Numbered from the stretch's first letter, positions 8,532-17,853 are shown. The stretch: DNA of 64,000 bases from Planctomycetota bacterium (GCA_014237855.1 JABACD010000021.1:42093-106092), one strand, 5' to 3'. Numbers and translations: made by a program. The notes: generated by a model not told the origin, from the sequence alone.

Positions 8532-9788
8532 ATGCAGATCGCCTCCCAAAGACCCGACCTCGATCCGACCACCGCAGAGGTACGCGCCTTCTACGAGGAG
8601 TACCCCTACCCCTCACATTGCCTGCCGATGCTGCGCACGGGCTTCGATGCTCGTTTGATCACCAGCTTCTCCCAGCAGTCTCGACCGCCTGGTAAGAGCC
8701 TGTCGATTCTTGACGCAGGCTGCGGAAGAGGAGTCAGCCTCTTGACCACAGCCACCCTGCACCCCGAAGCACACGTGGTCGGTGCGGATATCTGCCGCGC
8801 ATCCCTCGAGGACTGTCGGGCAGCCGCACAACAGCGAGGGCTTCAAAATGTGCAGCTGGCAGAGGTCGACCTGATGAGCCTCGATGGACTCACGACGCCA
8901 GACGGTGGCTTCGACCTGATCTATAGCTCCGGCGTGATCCACCATCTCTCCGATCCCGTCGCTGGCCTCTCCCGCCTCTGCCAGGTTCTCGCGCCTCATG
9001 GCAGCCTGGTTCTGATGGTGTACGGCACCATAGGCAGACGCGGCATCAAGCGCGTGATGCGAGCGCTCGCACAGTGGGTGGACAAGGATGCTCCCCTCTC
9101 AGAACAACTCGCCTCTTCTCGCCTGCTGGTGGAAGAGCTGGCGGTTGCAGACGATCCGAACTGCCCCTGGTACCAGGCCTCGGTCTGCCCAGACCCGGAG
9201 TTCGTTGATCGCTACTTGCACCCGAATGAGACAGATTATGATGTGCCGGCCTTGTTTGACTTGATCGACGCTGCCGGCCTGCGCTTCCACCGCTGGCTCT
9301 GTCCCGAGGATTGGTCTCTCGAAGGGCATATGCCGCCCGGTACGATGCGCGACACGATCGAAGCGCTGCCCGAACGCGAGCGTTACACCATGATCGAGCA
9401 GATCGTCCGTCCCAAGAATATCGAGGTCCTGATCACCAAGCCGGGAAACTCGGCGCGCAGGCTCCCCCCCCTCAAGGACTGGGGCGATCAGACCTTTGCC
9501 GTGAATCCCGAGGTGCAGTTCGAGAGCACCGCGCGCAACCTGTGGAGGCAATCCCGCTTCGAAGGCCTGTCTTACAGCTTGCGAGGGAGTGAGCTCCGCC
9601 ACCTGCCATTGGGAAACTTGCGGAAAGCCGCGGCGATCCTTTCCAGCCAGAACGAGCCCTTCAAGGGCAAGACTCTACTGACGGCAATGGTCGAGGACGG
9701 TGTCCCGCAGGGCGAGACACTGGCGACACTCTTCGAACTTGTGGACGCAGAGCTACTCTACTGCCCCCACGAGATCGAGCTCATGTGA
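8532..9788 (+). CDS. Class I SAM-dependent methyltransferase
   Basis: A 418-residue protein. Residues about 15-35 have VRAFYEEYPYPSH, a preface often seen in small-molecule methyltransferases. The Rossmann core has motif I ILDAGCGRGVSLL, the acidic strand end VVGADICRASLEDC, and FDLIYSSGVIHHLSDP with the conserved HH before the loop. A C-terminal 200-residue region, helical and of unknown role, extends it beyond the usual 250 residues. The substrate cannot be read from sequence. The related protein at 51740-52699 has the same FY.. NPFP opening, motif I and GVVHH, so the two are probably paralogues. It stands alone, with no strong ribosome site; ATG 8532 is the first in-frame start. Confidence 0.88.
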   Translation: MQIASQRPDLDPTTAEVRAFYEEYPYPSHCLPMLRTGFDARLITSFSQQSRPPGKSLSILDAGCGRGVSLLTTATLHPEAHVVGADICRASLEDCRAAAQQRGLQNVQLAEVDLMSLDGLTTPDGGFDLIYSSGVIHHLSDPVAGLSRLCQVLAPHGSLVLMVYGTIGRRGIKRVMRALAQWVDKDAPLSEQLASSRLLVEELAVADDPNCPWYQASVCPDPEFVDRYLHPNETDYDVPALFDLIDAAGLRFHRWLCPEDWSLEGHMPPGTMRDTIEALPERERYTMIEQIVRPKNIEVLITKPGNSARRLPPLKDWGDQTFAVNPEVQFESTARNLWRQSRFEGLSYSLRGSELRHLPLGNLRKAAAILSSQNEPFKGKTLLTAMVEDGVPQGETLATLFELVDAELLYCPHEIELM

Positions 9789-9916
9789 GCACCAGAGGCT
9801 CCGGTCCATGGCCTCACATCAACAAAGCCTGGGCCGCCCGTCAGTCCATGCAACGCCCCCACAAGGCGGGGCCATGCTCTCATTCACCACCTCCGCTCCT
9901 GCTGACGGTTACCTGG

Positions 9917-10558
9917 TCAGTATTCGACCGTCAGGCTGTTCTTGACCTCGGGGTACCAGGAGAGCTTCGATCGGTCGTCGGGGAATAGTGCGGTCTGGAT
10001 CATGAAGGGTTCGACCCCGTAACCCGCAGCCGTGAGCTCAGGCGTCGGCTGGGGCTCTCCAAAGCGAACTCTCGCCTCGTGCTGGAAGCCAAGCTTCTCA
10101 TTCACTCTCGCGCTGCCGAGATTGGCCTCATTGAAGCCGCACTGAATCCGGTTGCAGCCGAGGTACTCGAAGCACAGCACCACCAGACACTTGCTGGCCG
10201 AGGTCGCTAACCCCTGCCCAGCGCAGCTGCTTCGAACCCAGTATCCAAGCTCCAGAGCTCTTGGATTCAGGCTGCGCCGATGAAGTCCGAATGAGCCCAG
10301 GAGTCGTGGACTCGACTCTTCGAAGAGGTGGTAGACAAGATCTCCCCCCTGGGCGAAGTCCGCTCCGTTGCTCGCAAGGCGGGCTGTCTGTTGATCGAGA
10401 TCTTGCGGTAGATGCGCCCAGGAAAAGAAGTACCTGAATTCCACCTGGCTCTCTTCGATGCACTGCAGGACCTGCGCAGCGTCCTCCGGTGCAGAGGCCC
10501 GCAATACGTAGGAACGATCTCTGCTTCGATACCGGATTGTGCCGGGAGGGGTTTCCAT
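9917..10558 (-). CDS. GNAT N-acetyltransferase (RimJ/RimL-like)
   Basis: A 213-residue GNAT protein. The order of elements matches the RimJ/RimL group: RSRDRSYVLRASAPEDAAQV at the N-terminus, a central strand LLGSFGLHRRSLNPRALELGYWVRSSCAGQGLATSA containing the acetyl-CoA pyrophosphate loop (Q/R-x-x-G-x-A variant SCAGQGLA), and C-terminal NEANLGSARVNEKLGFQHEA. I prefer ATG 10558 because the preceding 15 codons of the open frame do not belong to the fold. The likely substrate is a protein N-terminus or a small amine. The gene remnant at 10661-10905 lies just upstream in the same direction, so the acetyltransferase may once have been second in an operon. Confidence 0.85.
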   Translation of the reverse strand: METPPGTIRYRSRDRSYVLRASAPEDAAQVLQCIEESQVEFRYFFSWAHLPQDLDQQTARLASNGADFAQGGDLVYHLFEESSPRLLGSFGLHRRSLNPRALELGYWVRSSCAGQGLATSASKCLVVLCFEYLGCNRIQCGFNEANLGSARVNEKLGFQHEARVRFGEPQPTPELTAAGYGVEPFMIQTALFPDDRSKLSWYPEVKNSLTVEY

Positions 10559-10660
10559 ATCCAAGTTTATCTGTCCATGAAAGCTCGAGCGGACCAACCA
10601 CAAGGTACCTGGTCAAGCGCTCGAGCGAGATTGCGTGAGCGCCAGGACCTTATCATCTGC

Positions 10661-10905
10661 TCAACCCAGGAGGACGCGACTCTTACCCGGCTCCAAGCGC
10701 TGCACCAGCGCCAGATCACCCCATCAGGACGAGATAGCTCGGGGTGGATCTCGAGGCAGACAGAGGCATCAGCTACGGACCAGCCATTTGAGAACAGCAC
10801 ATTCATCATCAGCGAGTGCTCGCGCACCAGCAGCGTGAACACGAACTCCACCTCATCACCCGAAGTGAACAATATGGGAGCCCGCCCTTCTTGAATGCCA
10901 AGTAC
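10661..10905 (-). pseudogene. Frameshifted remnant of a small beta-rich protein
   Basis: Reading leftward from a TGA at 10906-10908, the frame gives VLGIQEGRAPILFTSGDEVE, continuing with alternating hydrophobic residues to HPELSRPDG at a GGGG run (10717-10724 region). There the frame turns into arginine/tryptophan-rich noise, while the neighbouring frame gives DLALVQRLEPGKSRVLLG and a stop at 10661. One extra G in the run would join the two halves into a coherent domain of about 81 residues. There is no ATG; TTG 10872 is the only usual alternative start. It resembles the SGD/SGE beta-sandwich modules of polysaccharide-export proteins (Wzt C-terminal type), but this is a weak impression. It is either a decayed gene fragment or a small gene with an indel or sequence error. 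Confidence 0.35.
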
Positions 10906-10954
10906 TCAACCAAGATTCAGGCGTAAGCCCTTATGATTGAAATCGGCTAAAGGC

Positions 10955-13900
10955 ATGAATGAACAAGATGATCGCCGATCTCGAGCGGAAGAGCTCCTTG
11001 ACGAGTGGCTAGAGCACTCTCAGGGATCCAGTGATGCGGATCACTCCAGACTGATCGAGGCACACCCCGAACTCACCGCCGAGTTCGAGGAGCTGCTCAA
11101 GGAGCTGGAGCTGGCCGACGGGCTGCTCTACCGTCTCAGGGGCTCCTCAACGGACAAGCCCAGGTCTCTAGGTGACTTCAAGCTGGTGCGCAAGATCGGC
11201 GAGGGCGGGATGGGGCAGGTCTACGAGGCACGTCAGGGGTCTCTTCGTAGGACCGTGGCCCTGAAGCTACTCTCGCCCGGACTCGCCCTATCCGACTCCG
11301 CAGTCCGTAACTTCAAGCGGGAGGCAACGACCGTCGCGGGACTCACCCACCCCGGCATCGTCCCAGTACATGCAGTTGGGGACGAAGATGGTACCCACTA
11401 CTTCGCCATGGAGCTGGTCAACGGCGTCTCCCTCGATCGAGTTCTCAATGATCTCCGAGGCCGTGATCCATCAAGGCTGTCCGCCGATGACCTCGCTGCT
11501 GCGCTGGATCCGGGGGTTGAGAGCTCTAGCGAGTGGCTACCCGCCGGATCAAGGGCCTGGGTGCGTCTCGCTGCCGAGCTGACAGCCGACGTGGCCGATG
11601 CACTCCACTTTGCCCACGAGTCAGGTGTACTCCACCGGGACGTGAAACCCGGAAACATCCTGCTGGGACGTGACGGCAGGCCGCTACTCACAGACTTCGG
11701 TCTGAGCCTTGTTGATGGTGCGCCCGAGGTCACGAGAACAGGTGAGTTCAAGGGCAGCCCCTACTACGTCTCCCCCGAGCAGGCCATGAGTGGTCGCGTG
11801 CCCGTCGACCGCCGCTCGGATGTCTACTCCCTCGGAGTGACGCTCTTCGAAATGCTGACGCTGCGCCGTCCCTTTGAGGGAAAGAACGCCCTGGAGGTGT
11901 TCTCCAAGATCACGCACAAGGCTCCGCCCGATCCCGAGCGGTACAACGCAGCCCTCCCCACGGATCTCGCGCGGATAACCCTCAAGGCCATGGATCGCGA
12001 CCCGGCACGCCGTTATGCAACGGCTGCGGAGTTCGCCGAGGACCTGCGACGATTCTTGGACCACCGCCCTGTATCCGCACGCGCCCTTCCCAAGCATATC
12101 GCGATAGCGCGCTGGGTACGGCGTGAGCCGTTCCGTGCCGCCCTTGCCTCCGTGCTCCTGATTGCCCTGGTGGTTACCGGCAACCTCTACCTTGGGCTCC
12201 GACGAACCAACAAGGAGCTTCAGGTGAGCTCGGTCCGCCTCGAAGACCTCGCCGCATTCCACGAGAGCCAGGTGGATGCCATTGATGCCGAGGCAATGGG
12301 ACGGGAGATGATGAGCCTCTTGCGCCGATCACTCGAGGTGAACCTCGAGAGCCGGGGACTGGAAGAAGAGCGGAGCCAGGAGCTACTCGACCAGTTAGAC
12401 GAGCTGCGCTCCTTCCTCTACCCGACAGCCATGGCCCGCGAGCTGATCGGGACAGAGGTTCTGGCGAGAACAAGCCTGGCCATCAGCGAACAGTTCCCCG
12501 CTGAGCCCGATGTTGAAGGCGAACTCCGGCTGGCCCTCGCACGCCGCTACCTCGATCTAAGTCTGGACGAATCGGCACTCATCGAGGCGGATCGGGCCCT
12601 GGAGCTCTGGTCAGAGACCCGCTCTGGCAAGGATCCAGAGCAAATCACAGCCGAGCGGCTCGTCATTGAAGCGCTCGCGGGCCTCTCCCGATACGAGGAA
12701 GCTCAGGAGCGGATCACGCGTGTTATCCCTCTCGCCCTGGACGAAACCGTCGAGGCCAGAGTGCGCTGCTACCTCTTGATCTCGGCCGCTGGGGTTTCGA
12801 TCGAGCTGAATTTGTTCGATGATGCGGACGAGTATCTCAATAGCGCGGAACAGGTGCTCGTGGCCACCAACATCCCCGCCTGCAACTTCGAGATTCTGTG
12901 CTCCCGGGCCGAACTTGCGCTGACTCGTGAAGACTTCCAGCTCGCAAACGAGCTTGCCCTGGAGGCTGTGGAATCCGGTGAAGCCGTCTTGGGTAAGAAC
13001 AGTAGCCAGGTCCTCGGTATGCTCAACACCGTGGGGAACACTCTCTCGGCACTTGACCGGCTGGACGAGGCCGTTGCCTTGTACGACGACCTCCTTGCAC
13101 GACTGCGAGTCAATCTGGGCCCCACCCACGGTCAGACCCTCGCCGCACTCTCCAACCTCGGTACGGCTCTGACCTACCAAGGCGATCTGGCCCGTGCAAT
13201 TCCAGTGCTAGAGGATGCTCTCAAGGTGAACCAGAAGGTACGCGGCCCACTCCACCTTGAGACTCTCACCTGCCTCAAGGACCTCGGCGATGCGCTCGAT
13301 GTGGCTGGCCGGCCGAGAGAGGCACTGCCCTTGTTGGAGGAGGCAGTTGATGGATTGCGGCGAGTCGTTCCACAGCCGCACGGCCGAACAATCATTGCGC
13401 TCGGGTCCCTGGCAGCTACGCACTACAGCCTCGGAGAGCTGGATCGCGCAGAGGAAGGGTGGCTCGAGGCCCTCGAGGGCAGTCGTGAGGTCTTCGGTGA
13501 CGACTCGCCGACGACGACCACCCAGCTCTCGAACCTGGCCGTGCTCTACCACAGGCTGGGGCGGCTGAAGGATGCGGAGCCGCTCTCACTCGAGGTCCTC
13601 GAGACCGGCAAACGTACCCGTCCCGACGATCACCAGAGCAATATTCTCCGTCAGGTCAACTACGGCGCCCTGTTGCGCGACCTGGGTCGAAATGCGGATG
13701 CTGAGGAGTTGCTCGCGGACGCGCTCGAAAAAGGGCGCCGAAAACTGCCCCCCGGGCACTGGATCCTCGGCGGAACGCTCTCCGAACTCGGCCGAACACG
13801 ATTCATGGGTGGGGACTTCGCGGGGAGCGTGCAGGACCTGGAGGAGGCCCATACACTCCTCAAGACCTTCTTCGACGGTGAGCATCCTCGGGTCAAGGAG

Positions 13901-14020
13901 GCAGAGCAAGGGCTCTCAATCGTCTACTCGACCTGGAACGAGAAAGAGCCCGACCCCAAGTGGGCCGAGCTCGCGGAGACCTGGCGCAGACGCTACGAGG
14001 GCGGTGCTGTGGACGAATAG
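10955..14020 (+). CDS. Membrane Ser/Thr protein kinase with TPR array
   Basis: A 1,021-residue kinase. The cytoplasmic kinase domain (about 74-370) has IGEGGMGQVYEA, VALK (Lys104), HRDVKPGN (Asp229), DFG (Asp247) and SPYYVSPEQA. A membrane span follows at about 394-412. The outer part contains several tetratricopeptide repeats of the 42-residue TPR_12 kind between about 690 and 940 (for example LGMLNTVGNTLSALDRLDEA and LAALSNLGTALTYQGDLARA), a protein-binding scaffold. ATG 10955 was chosen over the TTG at 10937 because it begins the typical acidic N-terminal helix (AEELLDEWLEHSQ) seen before such kinases. No sigma gene is adjacent on the same strand; it ends seven bases from the convergent methyltransferase gene. 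Confidence 0.93.
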   Translation: MNEQDDRRSRAEELLDEWLEHSQGSSDADHSRLIEAHPELTAEFEELLKELELADGLLYRLRGSSTDKPRSLGDFKLVRKIGEGGMGQVYEARQGSLRRTVALKLLSPGLALSDSAVRNFKREATTVAGLTHPGIVPVHAVGDEDGTHYFAMELVNGVSLDRVLNDLRGRDPSRLSADDLAAALDPGVESSSEWLPAGSRAWVRLAAELTADVADALHFAHESGVLHRDVKPGNILLGRDGRPLLTDFGLSLVDGAPEVTRTGEFKGSPYYVSPEQAMSGRVPVDRRSDVYSLGVTLFEMLTLRRPFEGKNALEVFSKITHKAPPDPERYNAALPTDLARITLKAMDRDPARRYATAAEFAEDLRRFLDHRPVSARALPKHIAIARWVRREPFRAALASVLLIALVVTGNLYLGLRRTNKELQVSSVRLEDLAAFHESQVDAIDAEAMGREMMSLLRRSLEVNLESRGLEEERSQELLDQLDELRSFLYPTAMARELIGTEVLARTSLAISEQFPAEPDVEGELRLALARRYLDLSLDESALIEADRALELWSETRSGKDPEQITAERLVIEALAGLSRYEEAQERITRVIPLALDETVEARVRCYLLISAAGVSIELNLFDDADEYLNSAEQVLVATNIPACNFEILCSRAELALTREDFQLANELALEAVESGEAVLGKNSSQVLGMLNTVGNTLSALDRLDEAVALYDDLLARLRVNLGPTHGQTLAALSNLGTALTYQGDLARAIPVLEDALKVNQKVRGPLHLETLTCLKDLGDALDVAGRPREALPLLEEAVDGLRRVVPQPHGRTIIALGSLAATHYSLGELDRAEEGWLEALEGSREVFGDDSPTTTTQLSNLAVLYHRLGRLKDAEPLSLEVLETGKRTRPDDHQSNILRQVNYGALLRDLGRNADAEELLADALEKGRRKLPPGHWILGGTLSELGRTRFMGGDFAGSVQDLEEAHTLLKTFFDGEHPRVKEAEQGLSIVYSTWNEKEPDPKWAELAETWRRRYEGGAVDE

Positions 14021-14026
14021 TCAGAG

Positions 14027-14962
14027 TCAGGCCGCACGCCTCACGTCCAACCAGGCGATGGCGTCGGTCGAGTCCGTCATCACGGCAGAGGCCCCGACCT
14101 CGCGATCTTCCAGGTCCATGGTCAGTCGTGCGAGGTCAGTGGGCGTACGGTACACGAGCCACCAGTCCATGAAGGCTTCCATGTAACCTCGCATCGGAAT
14201 TGGAAGGAAGTTGGCAATCATCAGGCGCCCCCCGGGACGCAGCTGGTCGAACAGGACGCGCGTCAGGCGCTGGGCCGTCCGCTCTTCGAGGTAGTCATAG
14301 AGGCCCATGCTATAGATGAGGTCGAAGCGGCCCAGGCCTGCTTCACCTCGGAGCAGAGTGCGCACGGAGCGCTCGACAGTCTCGACCGGCCGTCCCCGGA
14401 GAGACCGGCGCACCTCGGAGAGACTGCGGCCATCCTGGTCGAGCCCGACCAGGCGAGCGATTCCTGCACCCGAGGGTGGTGTCTTGCCAGCCTCACGCAT
14501 GTGTCCGCAGGCGACGGAGAGGACCTCACTTCCCACGTTTCGTCGTCCCAGGCGTTCGAGTGTCCTGGCCATCGAGGAGCGTCGCTCACGAACACCGATA
14601 GCAGGGGCCTGGTCCAAGAGGAGACGACCGAGGCGTTCCGGGGGAGCAGCACCAATCTCCGTAGCTTCTGGAGCCGATCGATAGAGGAGATCCATGGTGA
14701 CTGCGTCACCGGCATAGCCACGCGGTTTGGAGAAGGCTCGATGGGTGACCGGCTCCTCCTGAGCATGCTTGAAGAGTGCGTGCTCGCGAACAGATCTCGC
14801 AACCTCGCACCAATGCTCGGTGGACAGCTCGGAGCGAGCCTGGTCGAGGGCCTGGAATACCTCACACCAGCGTGCTTCGAGCGGGCCTCCTGTCTCGAGG
14901 GCCTCCAGGCAACGGTCGAGGGAGGTGTTGAGGGCGTGGGTCGGGTCGCTGCAATTCTTCAT
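14027..14962 (-). CDS. SAM methyltransferase of the GYAGD type
   Basis: A 311-residue protein. The N-terminal half is helical and ends in FSKPRGYAGDAVTMDLLY, a segment conserved in a bacterial methyltransferase family that also occurs fused to cyclic-nucleotide-binding domains and includes fatty-acid methyl-ester signal (PhcB-like) enzymes. The C-terminal half is a Rossmann methyltransferase: VLSVACGHMREA (motif I variant), LVGLDQDGRSL (acidic strand end), FDLIYSMGLYDYLEE and LRPGGRLMIANF. Known relatives methylate small acids or are uncharacterised, so the substrate is open. ATG 14962 gives the natural start; the frame extends 15 codons upstream. It lies 116 bases after the ECF sigma gene at 15079-15678, same strand, and may be cotranscribed with it. 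Confidence 0.83.
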   Translation of the reverse strand: MKNCSDPTHALNTSLDRCLEALETGGPLEARWCEVFQALDQARSELSTEHWCEVARSVREHALFKHAQEEPVTHRAFSKPRGYAGDAVTMDLLYRSAPEATEIGAAPPERLGRLLLDQAPAIGVRERRSSMARTLERLGRRNVGSEVLSVACGHMREAGKTPPSGAGIARLVGLDQDGRSLSEVRRSLRGRPVETVERSVRTLLRGEAGLGRFDLIYSMGLYDYLEERTAQRLTRVLFDQLRPGGRLMIANFLPIPMRGYMEAFMDWWLVYRTPTDLARLTMDLEDREVGASAVMTDSTDAIAWLDVRRAA

Positions 14963-15078
14963 AGCTGTCGGAGGGTGGGAGAAAAAGCCGCGGGATGGAC
15001 TCTTCACCCCGGTTCACCGCCAGAGACGGAGGGCCACCGGGGGTGCAACCGTCTTCCTTGAAGAAATACTCAGGCCAC

Positions 15079-15678
15079 CTAGTCGACCAGGGACTGCCAC
15101 TCCGCGAGGAGCTTGCCCAGGCGACGGCGCGCACGAACCAGGCGCATACGAACTGCCTCCGGAGCGACCTCCAATTCCTCAGCGACCTCAGGAGCGCTCT
15201 TGCCTTCGAAGTAGCTCAGCTCGATCAAGCGACGATCCTCATCACCGAGGAGATTCAGCCCCACCTCAAGCGCATCTAGCTGTTCTGCCTCGGCGAGTAC
15301 GTCGGCACTCGCTGAGAGAGCCAGCAGATCGCGCCGAACAGGAGAGTCGCTGACATCGAGTCTCACGGTGTCGCCACGGTGCGCCCGCAGGTGGTCGATC
15401 AGGAGATTTCGTGCTGCCCGAAAGAGATAGGCTCGCAGACCCCCGGTCTCGTCGAAGTGCGGCGAAGGAGACTGGCGTAGATAGCGAAAGACAGCTTCGG
15501 ACACGAAATCCGAGGCTCCCATACTGGCTCGGTCGAGACTCTTCCTGCGTAGGCTCTCCTTCAAGACCACGATCTGCGTACGCAATAGCTGATCGAGAGC
15601 ATCACGGTCACCACTCTCCTGCCAGCGGTTGAGCAGCTTGTCGTCGTCGGGAGTCGAGAGGGGGTCGTTCAATGTCAT
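15079..15678 (-). CDS. ECF-type RNA polymerase sigma factor
   Basis: A 199-residue sigma factor. Region 2 includes SMGASDFVSEAVFRYLRQ and GLRAYLFRAARNLLIDHLRAHRGD; region 4 starts at LGDEDRRLIELSYFEGKSAPEVAEELEVAPEAVRMRLVRARRRLGKLL, a full helix-turn-helix. This SMGASD-type region 2 is common in the planctomycete ECF groups whose genes neighbour Ser/Thr kinases. Here no kinase gene follows directly; the GYAGD methyltransferase gene lies downstream. The only anti-sigma candidate, the convergent TPR kinase at 10955-14020, is not adjacent in the operon sense. The ATG at 15678 is the first in the open frame and gives a normal N-terminus. Confidence 0.92.
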   Translation of the reverse strand: MTLNDPLSTPDDDKLLNRWQESGDRDALDQLLRTQIVVLKESLRRKSLDRASMGASDFVSEAVFRYLRQSPSPHFDETGGLRAYLFRAARNLLIDHLRAHRGDTVRLDVSDSPVRRDLLALSASADVLAEAEQLDALEVGLNLLGDEDRRLIELSYFEGKSAPEVAEELEVAPEAVRMRLVRARRRLGKLLAEWQSLVD

Positions 15679-15819
15679 GCAAGACTAGCAGATCAGATGT
15701 GACGGTAGCATGACTTGCCAATTCAACTGGGGTGGGGTCGCTACACGCTCCGCCGGGGTGAGTCGTGATTCTCGAGTTTCCCCGAGCTGAGTCAATCGCC
15801 CAGGCCTTTGCCTCCGTCA

Positions 15820-15839
15820 GACCCCTGACACCTGGGGTC
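15820..15839 (-). terminator. Hairpin after the four-gene operon
   Basis: A 6-bp perfect stem (GACCCC/GGGGTC) with an eight-base loop, 27 bases past the stop of the last gene of the operon at 15866-19449. There is no T-run, so it is only a tentative transcript end. Confidence 0.3.
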
Positions 15840-15865
15840 AAGGCTTGCGCCCTCCACACAAGTGA

Positions 15866-16270
15866 TCAGTCCTCGCTGGTCTCGCTGATCTCCGCCGGAA
15901 GACGACAGGCGCGCGAGACCGCATAACGGTGGTTGGCAAAGGTACGGTAGGACCAGTCAAAGATATGGGAGAGGCCCGGGACCTCTGAAAGCACGTAGAA
16001 AGGCCAGAGAGGCCACGCGTGGCGCATCACGTGACGATACACATCTGGGCCCGTGGTCAGCTCGCCGGTTGCGAGCAAGAGTCGTAAGTCCTGAAGGAGC
16101 TCTTCCTCGGCCAAGTCGACACGCTCCTTCACCCAGTCCGCTTGAAGCGGAGCGAAGCCGAGACCCTGACGTGCGAGGGTCGAGGCCCAGAACGGGACCC
16201 ACTTGCTGCAAAAACCACACGAGCCGTCGTAGAGGATCCAGCCTCTCGTCTCTTCTCCGAACCCGGTCAT
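15866..16270 (-). CDS. DCC-family thiol-disulfide protein (DUF393)
   Basis: A 134-residue protein beginning with ETRGWILYDGSCGFCSKWVPFW. The YDG-x-C-x-x-C motif near the N-terminus defines the DCC/DUF393 family, predicted to have a thioredoxin-like fold and redox activity through the CGFC pair. ATG 16270 overlaps the preceding gene's stop in an ATGA junction, so translation is coupled to DUF2071; an upstream ATG at 16390 would lie inside that gene and is not needed. The family is often found beside membrane proteins of unknown function. It is the last gene of the operon. Its partner substrate is unknown. Confidence 0.88.
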   Translation of the reverse strand: MTGFGEETRGWILYDGSCGFCSKWVPFWASTLARQGLGFAPLQADWVKERVDLAEEELLQDLRLLLATGELTTGPDVYRHVMRHAWPLWPFYVLSEVPGLSHIFDWSYRTFANHRYAVSRACRLPAEISETSED

Positions 16271-17004
16271 GCCTCGACCTTCACTCCTGGAAACACACTC
16301 ACGAGAGAACCACTCGCGTAGAAGGCCGATGAGGGCTCTGTAGCCAGGGCATCCACGAATTCGGCTCCGTAGACGTCGGCGACATTGCATGTAAGGCGTG
16401 CCTCATGAGCTCGCGCCACCATCCACTGTGGGTGCTTGACCTCGTACTCGACGGTCCCGCCATCACGCTGCACTGAGTAGCCCCAGTAGTGCTCGGCAAT
16501 GAATTCCTCTTCACTACCTGCAGACATCTCCGAGAGGGGCGCATCCCACCCTATTTCCATGACACTCCTCATCGGTGGGTGCCCCCAGGAGTAGCGGAGG
16601 GAGCCGGCCTCAGCTGTCTGATCGTCAGGGCCCACGAAGCGGTGCTCCATGGGAACCGTTTCATAATTCTCGTTGTAGACGAGGCGGGCCACGGCCGAGA
16701 CCGCGGACTTCGGAACGAACTCTCGGATAAAGGTAACGGCGCGCCGCACCTCACCCTTGACCTCCCTCTTCACGTAGAAGCGCAAGTTGACCTCTTCGAA
16801 GGAGCTGTGAAACGGGATCGGTACCCCCTTGATGCGCGAGTTCAGGAACATGAACCCTACAACGCTCACCAGGCATCGGCCCTCCCAGGTATCGAGAACT
16901 GTCCCAGCCGGAACAAGTGGCGCGAGCACGAGTGGATCGATCTCGTAGTTCAGCAAGGCGAGGTGTCGCCACTCTGCCTCCAGGAAGGGCTGGTCTCTGT
17001 TCAT
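16267..17004 (-). CDS. DUF2071 (YqjF-like) protein
   Basis: A 245-residue member of the DUF2071 family: it opens with FLEAEWRHLALLNYEIDPLVLAPLVPAGTVLDTWEGRCLVSVVGFMF and contains FEEVNLRFYVKRE and FIREFVPK, all family hallmarks. These proteins share the acetoacetate-decarboxylase-like fold, but no catalytic activity has been established for the family to my knowledge. The start overlaps the CPBP gene's stop by four bases (ATGA), and its own stop overlaps the DCC gene start in the same way, so the three are translationally coupled. No signal peptide or membrane span, so probably cytoplasmic. Confidence 0.88.
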   Translation of the reverse strand: MNRDQPFLEAEWRHLALLNYEIDPLVLAPLVPAGTVLDTWEGRCLVSVVGFMFLNSRIKGVPIPFHSSFEEVNLRFYVKREVKGEVRRAVTFIREFVPKSAVSAVARLVYNENYETVPMEHRFVGPDDQTAEAGSLRYSWGHPPMRSVMEIGWDAPLSEMSAGSEEEFIAEHYWGYSVQRDGGTVEYEVKHPQWMVARAHEARLTCNVADVYGAEFVDALATEPSSAFYASGSLVSVFPGVKVEA

Positions 17005-17846
17005 GCTGATGATCTGCCTCTGCGGAGCTCAAGAACAACCAAGAGCACCAGCGGGCCAATTACCAGGAAGCTCTGCCCCGCGGGCGTAGAGTAGCCTGCG
17101 AAGATTGATGCGGGGACATTCATCACGGCGTGAAAGCCAATGACGAGCAAGAGGTTTCTGCTGAGGGCGTAGATCCCTGCAAGAATCAGGCCTCCACCCA
17201 AACGAGCGACCTGGAGGCCGAGGATGTTCGAGGGGGACAGGCCCAGACTCATGTCCCGGGGAATGTGAGAGAGAGCAAACAAGACAGACGAGAGCAGAAC
17301 AGCCACCATGAGCGCCCTGCTGGGCCTCCAGCCCCGATGATACAGGAGTGCGGCCAGCTGAGTCATCACGAACCCCCGCCAGAAGAGCTCCTCGCACAGG
17401 GCATTGCCCAATAACTGCGCGAGCAGTTCCCCCATGATCGTGGTCGCCCCGACCCCCCAGTCCCAGACCGGGTTGATCGTGACATCGCCCATGTGGATGC
17501 CGGCATAGCCCAGCTGAGCTGCGACCCAAAAGCACAGCACCCATCGAATCGCCATCGGCAGCTTGGATCGATCGAGACCCAGGTCATCCGGCCCGATCCG
17601 GCCCACCTTCCACCACAGGGCGCCGAGCACAACAAAGAACGGCACGTAGTTGAACAACGTCGGGCTGAGGAGGTTGCCGGTCGTTCGGCAGAACGACCTC
17701 AGGTAATCGCCGAGGGCAAAGACCAACGCGAAGTACGTGGCCATGAGGAGGTAGACCAGGATCATCAAGGCAATGAACCAGCCCGGTGTCCGACGTACGG
17801 ATGAGAGCCACCGGGCAACTCCGGTTGCGGGCTGGGTTTCCTTCAC
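17001..17846 (-). CDS. CPBP-family intramembrane metalloprotease
   Basis: A 281-residue integral membrane protein with seven to eight hydrophobic segments. The CPBP (Abi/CAAX-like) signature is present: NALCEELFWRGFVMTQLA provides the EExxxR glutamates and arginine, and SVLFALSHIPRD provides the histidine motif; a C-terminal VIGFHAVMNV adds the final histidine/asparagine. These residues should bind zinc and cleave a substrate within the membrane. The family includes CAAX prenyl proteases, bacteriocin-immunity proteins and SdpI-type factors; which role applies here is not visible. The gene starts seven bases after the FAD oxidoreductase stop and overlaps DUF2071. Confidence 0.9.
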   Translation of the reverse strand: MKETQPATGVARWLSSVRRTPGWFIALMILVYLLMATYFALVFALGDYLRSFCRTTGNLLSPTLFNYVPFFVVLGALWWKVGRIGPDDLGLDRSKLPMAIRWVLCFWVAAQLGYAGIHMGDVTINPVWDWGVGATTIMGELLAQLLGNALCEELFWRGFVMTQLAALLYHRGWRPSRALMVAVLLSSVLFALSHIPRDMSLGLSPSNILGLQVARLGGGLILAGIYALSRNLLLVIGFHAVMNVPASIFAGYSTPAGQSFLVIGPLVLLVVLELRRGRSSA

Positions 17847-17853
17847 TTGAATC

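Noticed and set aside
8372..8533. Possible 53-residue secreted peptide on the minus strand
   Set aside because: Has a GGGAGG site and a hydrophobic start, but is antisense to the methyltransferase 5' end and its coding character is weak.
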